From Bacillota bacterium (GTDB lineage Bacteria; Bacillota; Clostridia; Christensenellales; UMGS416): 8,996 nt of DNA. The position numbers and the translations under genes are program-made. The stretch covers positions 1 through 8,996 of the forward strand of contig JAEYRA010000120.1 in NCBI GenBank assembly GCA_023409755.1, given 5' to 3'. Below are positions 5,532-8,996 of this stretch, in pieces. The first letter of the stretch is position 1. Every line of letters begins with the position of its first letter. The notes beneath the pieces are model-generated. The model was not told the origin of the DNA, ran no database searches, and worked only from the letters and a program-made list of their open reading frames with translations.

Positions 5532-7448
5532 TCACACCAATTTTTCCAGCAGCTTGGTGCTGCGCTCCACAAACTTCGTCAGGGCCTCCGGCTCCAACGG
5601 ACGGTGGCAGAGCATTGCCAGGTCATGGAGCTGCCCGGCCAGCAGGGCGGCGTCCTCGCCCTCTGCGTCGGTGGCGGCCAGGTCGGCCAGGCGGCGCACC
5701 AGAGCGTGATCGGTGTTTAAGACCAGCGTCTCCTGGGTGGGGAAGCTCATCCCCTCCATGCCGCCAAACATCCGGCTCATCTCCTGCATGCGGCGGCTTT
5801 CCTCCCCCAGCAGCACCAGGGCGGGCATGCCGGCCTCGCCCATGGCCTCAAACTGCACCTGGATGGCGGGGTTCACGCCCTTGACGGCCTTTTCGGCGGC
5901 TTCGCGGGCCGAGAGCTCCAGCGCCACGCCTTCGCCGTTCTTGAGCGCATCGGTCAGCTCTGCGTCGATGCGGCGGAAGCGGGTGTCTTCGAGCTTCATC
6001 TCCAGGAAGGAGATGAAGTGGTTGTCGATCATGGTGTTGAGCTCGACGGCGTTCAACCCCTTCTGACGGAAGAGCGAGATGTACTGCGCCTGCTGTTTGG
6101 GGTCGCTCACGTAGTAGACGACCTTGTGCTCGTGGGTGTGGGTGTGCTCGTGGTCGCCGTGGGGTTCGGTGTGCTCCTCCGTCTCCACCCGCGCGAACTC
6201 GTCCAGGTACTCCTGCGCCGTCTTGTAGTCGCCGTGGATGGTCTTGAAGACGATGGCGTCCTTCATCTGGTCGTAGAACTTCTCGTCCCGCAGGCAGCCA
6301 AACTTGATGAACGGGTGGATGGAGTCCCAATACTGGCAGTAGCGCTCGCGGTCCTCGTTGAAGAGCGAGAGCAGCCGGTCGGCCACTTTGCGGGTGATGT
6401 AGCCCGAGAGTTTGCGCACGGTGCCGTCGTTCTGCAGGAAGCTGCGGCTGACATTCAGCGGCAGGTCGGGGCAGTCGATGCAGCCCTTCAGCAGCAGCAG
6501 GTATTCGGGGATGATCTCCTTGATGTTGTCGGCCACAAACACCTGGTTGCAGTAGAGCTTGACCTGCCCCTCGGCGCTGTCAAACTCGTGCTTGAGCTTG
6601 GGGAAGTAGAGGATGCCCTTCAGGGTGAAGGGGTAGTCCACATTGAGATGCACCCAGAAAAGCGGCTCTTCATAATCCTGGAACACCTGGTGGTAGAAGG
6701 CCTTGTACTCCTCCTCGGTGCAGTCGCGGGCGTTCTTCTGCCACAGGGGCACGGTGGTGTTAAGGGGCTTGGGGGCCTCCACTTCCTTGCCGTCGGCGGC
6801 CTTCTTGCGGTCGGCTTCGGCGTCCACCAGCGTCAGTTCATAGGGCAAGAAGCGGAAGTACTTCGTCAGCACTTCCCGCACTTTCCAGGCGTCCAGGTAT
6901 TCGGCGGAGTCCTCGGCGATCGTCAGCGTTACCGTGGTGCCGCGGGTGGCGCGGTCGCCGGCGTCCATGCTGTACTCCAGCCCGCCCTCGCTGGTCCAGC
7001 GCACGGCTTCGGCCCCGGGCTGCCAGGAGAGGGTGTGGATCTCCACCTTCTCGGACACCATAAAGGCCGAGTAGAACCCCAGGCCGAAGTGGCCGATGAT
7101 CTGGGCGTCCTCGCCCTTGTCCTTGTAGCGCTCCAGGAATTCCTTTGCGCCGGAGAAGGCGATCTGGTTGATGTAGCGGCGCACCTCGTCGTCGGTCATG
7201 CCGATGCCGTTATCGGCGATGGCGATGGTGCGGGCTTCCTTGTCCACCGTCACGGCCACGCGGAAGGTCTCGTCCTCGGGCAGCTCGGCCTCGCCCACGT
7301 TCGCGAGCTTCTGCAGCTTCACAATGGCGTCGTTGGCGTTGGAGACCAGCTCCCGCAGGAAGATGTCCTTCTCGGAGTACAGCCATTTCTTGATGATGGG
7401 AAAGATGTTGTCGGTGCTGATGCTGATGTTGCCGGCTTCCACGGGCAT
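5532..7448 (-). CDS. htpG: Molecular chaperone HtpG (bacterial Hsp90)
   Basis: HtpG is the cytosolic ATP-dependent dimeric Hsp90 chaperone that remodels client proteins under stress. The 638-residue product has the full three-domain layout. The N-terminal GHKL ATPase has catalytic Glu33 in FLRELVSN, Asp79 in ADNGIG, and the lid/glycine motif GHFGLGFYSAF (119-129). The middle domain carries the LPLNVSR loop with Arg335. The C-terminal dimerisation domain runs to LEKLV. The start is ATG 7446-7448, with a GGGGGAG site seven bases upstream. An upstream in-frame GTG at 7550 would overlap the CIRCE operator and add 34 unrelated residues. An unusual feature is a histidine-rich insert, residues 426-441, with seven His in 16 residues at the variable linker before KVVYYVSD. 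A CIRCE element and strong promoter lie upstream, and a terminator lies just after the stop, so it appears monocistronic. Confidence 0.98.
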   Translation of the reverse strand: MPVEAGNISISTDNIFPIIKKWLYSEKDIFLRELVSNANDAIVKLQKLANVGEAELPEDETFRVAVTVDKEARTIAIADNGIGMTDDEVRRYINQIAFSGAKEFLERYKDKGEDAQIIGHFGLGFYSAFMVSEKVEIHTLSWQPGAEAVRWTSEGGLEYSMDAGDRATRGTTVTLTIAEDSAEYLDAWKVREVLTKYFRFLPYELTLVDAEADRKKAADGKEVEAPKPLNTTVPLWQKNARDCTEEEYKAFYHQVFQDYEEPLFWVHLNVDYPFTLKGILYFPKLKHEFDSAEGQVKLYCNQVFVADNIKEIIPEYLLLLKGCIDCPDLPLNVSRSFLQNDGTVRKLSGYITRKVADRLLSLFNEDRERYCQYWDSIHPFIKFGCLRDEKFYDQMKDAIVFKTIHGDYKTAQEYLDEFARVETEEHTEPHGDHEHTHTHEHKVVYYVSDPKQQAQYISLFRQKGLNAVELNTMIDNHFISFLEMKLEDTRFRRIDAELTDALKNGEGVALELSAREAAEKAVKGVNPAIQVQFEAMGEAGMPALVLLGEESRRMQEMSRMFGGMEGMSFPTQETLVLNTDHALVRRLADLAATDAEGEDAALLAGQLHDLAMLCHRPLEPEALTKFVERSTKLLEKLV

Positions 7449-7543
7449 GGTTCTTCTCCCCCTTTTGTGGATTGTGGTTTGACGCCGCAATGGCCGCGGC
7501 GGTAATGACGCGCTGCGCCCCACCCGGCTTGCCGGGCAAGGCT

Positions 7544-7570
7544 TTAGCACTCTCGCGAGGAGAGTGCTAA
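7544..7570 (-). promoter_or_regulatory. CIRCE element (HrcA operator) of htpG
   Basis: The half-sites TTAGCACTC (7544-7552) and GAGTGCTAA (7562-7570) are an exact inverted repeat separated by nine bases, matching the CIRCE consensus completely. HrcA binds this operator and represses heat-shock genes until it is inactivated by stress. It overlaps the predicted htpG transcription start, the usual repressing position. Confidence 0.97.
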
Positions 7571-7573
7571 TAT

Positions 7574-7602
7574 ACTGTAGTGCGATTTTCCAAGGTTGTC
7601 AA
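7574..7602 (-). promoter_or_regulatory. Predicted sigma-A promoter of htpG
   Basis: On the minus strand a perfect TTGACA -35 (7597-7602) is separated by 17 bases from TACAGT (7574-7579), which matches the -10 consensus at four of six positions. Transcription would begin near 7567, inside the CIRCE element, giving a leader of about 120 bases. An overlapping TATATT lies 22 bases from the -35 and is too distant to be preferred. Confidence 0.8.
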
Positions 7603-7856
7603 GATGGGGAAGAGAATGTGCCGTCATCCTGCAGGGAGCCGTCCCAACTTCCGAACCTCCCGCCGATTCATTCGGCGGGAGGAAGGACGCAGTCAGCATG
7701 AACAGCAGAAAAGTCTGCTCGAAGGCGCGTTGTATCCTTAGAACTCGCATGAGGGCTGAAATTTGTGATCGGTCGGCGACATGTGCGGCGACCGATCTAG
7801 CCATACCGAGAACAAGCTGTTTGAATCGCGGCTGTCGCCACAGCGGCAGACGCGAA
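7603..7856. other. Noncoding gap with two hairpins between htpG promoter and hydrolase gene
   Basis: No gene is supported here. Two inverted repeats stand out. The first is an 11-base-pair perfect stem, 7656-7666 with 7672-7682, loop TTCAT. The second is a nine-base-pair stem, 7767-7775 with 7789-7797, with a 13-base loop. Neither is followed by a T-run on either strand. They may help end leftward transcription from the hydrolase gene before it enters htpG, or be remnants of an RNA element. Open frames through this stretch lack ribosome binding sites. Confidence 0.45.
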
Positions 7857-7874
7857 AGGCTGCGCCAGCAGCCT
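7857..7874 (-). terminator. Terminator-like hairpin at the hydrolase stop codon
   Basis: A perfect seven-base-pair stem AGGCTGC/GCAGCCT with a four-base loop begins within the TGA stop of the hydrolase gene. On the minus strand it is followed by TTCGCG, so the T-run is minimal. It is a plausible but weak intrinsic terminator. Confidence 0.4.
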
Positions 7875-8863
7875 CACCAGTGACACGACCCGTCCCGCAT
7901 GGCTTCCAGCACTTTCTTTTGCGCCTCGGCATCGGGCAGGGGGAGGAGACCATGCACATCCTGGGCAAGAATGCCGTAGGTGGCGGGCAGACGCTCCTGC
8001 AGCATACGCTGGCGCACATCGGCAATGCCTGACATGTGGGTAGGCGCGTACCAGTCGGGCTGCAGCTTGGGCGCATCCAGGTCAATCTCGCCGGTCACGA
8101 TGACGTTGGGCTCAAACCCCGCGTCGTGCCGGATGTGCCCCCACTGGTCGATGATGGAGGACCGGCCCGCGGCGTTGAAGCGCCAGTCCTTGGCCGTGAC
8201 CAGGTGCACGTGGCTGTCGTTTGCGCGGGTGCGCAGTGTGGCTTCGCCGATGCCGTCGTACCAGCCGTAGCCCAGCGTGGGGTGGAAGATCACTTCAGCC
8301 CCGGCCAGCGCCAGCGCCCGCGTGGGCTCAGGGAACATCATGTCATAGCAGATCGTCAGACCCACCCGGCCAAAGTCGCAGTCAAACACATCGAAGGTAT
8401 CGCCGGGGGCGCACTGCCACGCCTCGACAGCCGGCAGCTGCACCTTACGGTAGTGGCCCACGATGGTGCCGGCACGATCAAAGAGCGCCGCCACGTTGTA
8501 CACCGTGCCGTCCAGGCGCTTGAAGTAGCAGCCGATGACGTACATCTTGAATTCCCGCGCCAGGGCGGAGAGTTCCTCCTCCACAAGCGGGACGGAGCGA
8601 TCGACCAGGGTGGGGAAGACGTTGGTCTCGGTGGTGTCGTAGAGGTAGTTGCCCAGCATCGCCATGTCCTCGCAGGTGGTGACGATGTCGCAGCCGGCCT
8701 CACCTGCCCGGCGTACCAAGGCCGTTGTCAAGCCGATGGTGGGCCGAACGTGTTGGGTGAGGATCGCCTCCACATCGGGCTGGTACCCGGCCACCAGGGG
8801 GTGGTAGGGGCGGGGCGGCTGGGGGTAGGCCGGCTGGATGGCGCCAACGGTAACCTTGCGCAT
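7874..8863 (-). CDS. Carbon-nitrogen hydrolase (nitrilase superfamily)
   Basis: This 329-residue cytoplasmic enzyme hydrolyses a non-peptide C-N bond, most likely an amide or carbamoyl group. The superfamily catalytic triad is complete: Glu65 in TTCEDMAM, Lys140 in HYRKVQLP and Cys172 in LTICYDMMFPE. HPTLGYGWYDG (194-204) follows in the position of the usual post-Cys strand, then RTRANDSHVHLVTA (211-224) and the GRSSIID segment (233-239). The start is ATG 8861-8863 with GGAGG eight bases upstream. An in-frame upstream extension of 20 codons would run over the promoter and lacks family similarity. The triad identifies the superfamily, but I cannot assign the substrate; true nitrilase, aliphatic amidase and N-carbamoyl hydrolase are all possible. 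It stands alone in this window, so context gives no pathway. Confidence 0.93.
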   Translation of the reverse strand: MRKVTVGAIQPAYPQPPRPYHPLVAGYQPDVEAILTQHVRPTIGLTTALVRRAGEAGCDIVTTCEDMAMLGNYLYDTTETNVFPTLVDRSVPLVEEELSALAREFKMYVIGCYFKRLDGTVYNVAALFDRAGTIVGHYRKVQLPAVEAWQCAPGDTFDVFDCDFGRVGLTICYDMMFPEPTRALALAGAEVIFHPTLGYGWYDGIGEATLRTRANDSHVHLVTAKDWRFNAAGRSSIIDQWGHIRHDAGFEPNVIVTGEIDLDAPKLQPDWYAPTHMSGIADVRQRMLQERLPATYGILAQDVHGLLPLPDAEAQKKVLEAMRDGSCHW

Positions 8864-8893
8864 GGCAGACACCTCCGATTTTTGGTTGGTACC

Positions 8894-8923
8894 ATCATAC
8901 CGCGACAGGCGGCTGCTCTGCAA
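8894..8923 (-). promoter_or_regulatory. Predicted promoter of the hydrolase gene
   Basis: On the minus strand TATGAT (8894-8899, five of six consensus positions) lies 18 bases from TTGCAG (8918-8923, matching at TTG). The resulting leader of about 25 bases carries the GGAGG site. The strong -10 and sensible spacing support it. Confidence 0.5.
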
Positions 8924-8931
8924 CCTTTCGC

Positions 8932-8952
8932 GGGGGGGGGGCGGGGGGGGGG
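8932..8952. repeat. Two runs of ten G separated by one C
   Basis: Ten G (8932-8941), one C, then ten G (8943-8952) appear only here, 45 bases from the window end. Runs this long are rare in bacterial chromosomes. Two-colour Illumina chemistry calls missing signal as G, so a sequencing or assembly artefact near a contig edge is the simplest reading. If real, the tract could form a G-quadruplex upstream of the hydrolase promoter. Confidence 0.9.
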
Positions 8953-8996
8953 CCCCGGCCGCCGGCGGGGTGGTCTTCGGGCTGGGCTGGGCGCTG
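8953..8996 (+). other. End fragment with short hydrophobic reading frame
   Basis: After the G-runs, one plus-strand frame reads APAAGGVVFGLGWAL up to the window edge. The FGLGWAL segment resembles the membrane motif of YeeE/YedE-type (DUF6691) transporter proteins, where it normally precedes a CPGP motif. Such a segment belongs well inside the protein, but no coding sequence for the preceding part lies upstream. It is either a gene broken at the G-tract or sequence joined here by misassembly. Fifteen residues are too few for a firm call. Confidence 0.2.

Noticed and set aside
6126..6173. The GTG-rich plus-strand tract as a simple sequence repeat
   Set aside because: It is fully explained by the His codons of htpG on the other strand; the repetition is imperfect and stays in frame.
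6018..7505. A 495-codon plus-strand open frame antisense to htpG
   Set aside because: It lies opposite a certain htpG gene. Its Val/Leu/Gly-rich product is what GC-rich third positions give when read backwards, and no ribosome binding site supports it.
7449..7550. A 34-residue N-terminal extension of HtpG from a GTG
   Set aside because: The GTG lies inside the CIRCE element and at or upstream of the usable leader. The ATG at 7448 has a good ribosome binding site and gives the normal HtpG N-terminus.
7544..7804. An 86-codon minus-strand open frame upstream of htpG
   Set aside because: It runs through the htpG promoter and the CIRCE element and lacks a ribosome binding site. The regulatory reading explains this DNA better.

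Overview
The window is a GC-rich bacterial segment with seven recognisable protein genes on both strands. Most of it is ordinary chromosome. Several genes have near-perfect AGGAGG-type ribosome binding sites. Two begin with TTG, and there is a perfect CIRCE heat-shock operator. Together these suggest a high-GC Firmicutes-type bacterium; Chloroflexi or a related phylum cannot be excluded. No mobile element, CRISPR array, tRNA or rRNA was seen.

Layout. Positions 2-1396 (minus) encode a MATE-family multidrug/toxin exporter with a TTG start. A noncoding gap of about 400 bases follows; it holds the MATE promoter, an AT-richer patch with CGGT/ACCG repeats and a strong terminator. Positions 1793-2908 (minus) encode an M29-family metallo-aminopeptidase, with a good promoter and a hairpin at the predicted 5' end of its mRNA. 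Divergent from it is a tightly coupled two-gene plus-strand operon: a small HAD-type phosphatase related to GmhB (3023-3595) and a 342-residue protein resembling squalene-cyclase/prenyltransferase alpha-toroid proteins (3599-4627).

Positions 4719-5351 (minus) hold an unrecognised 210-residue gene in a distinctly AT-richer patch, probably acquired or an orphan. Positions 5532-7448 (minus) encode the Hsp90 chaperone HtpG. Its promoter (TTGACA, 17-base spacer, TACAGT) is followed directly by the CIRCE element, which predicts HrcA repression. A gap of about 300 bases with hairpins separates it from a nitrilase-superfamily carbon-nitrogen hydrolase (7874-8863, minus). The last 65 bases hold two runs of ten G and a short hydrophobic reading frame, and look like a contig edge or assembly artefact.

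The genes do not form one pathway. I do not see a convincing new multi-gene system. The points most worth following are CIRCE control of htpG, the HAD protein with Gln in place of the second catalytic Asp and its coupled toroid-like partner, the AT-rich orphan gene with a palindrome at its promoter, and the His-rich loop in HtpG.
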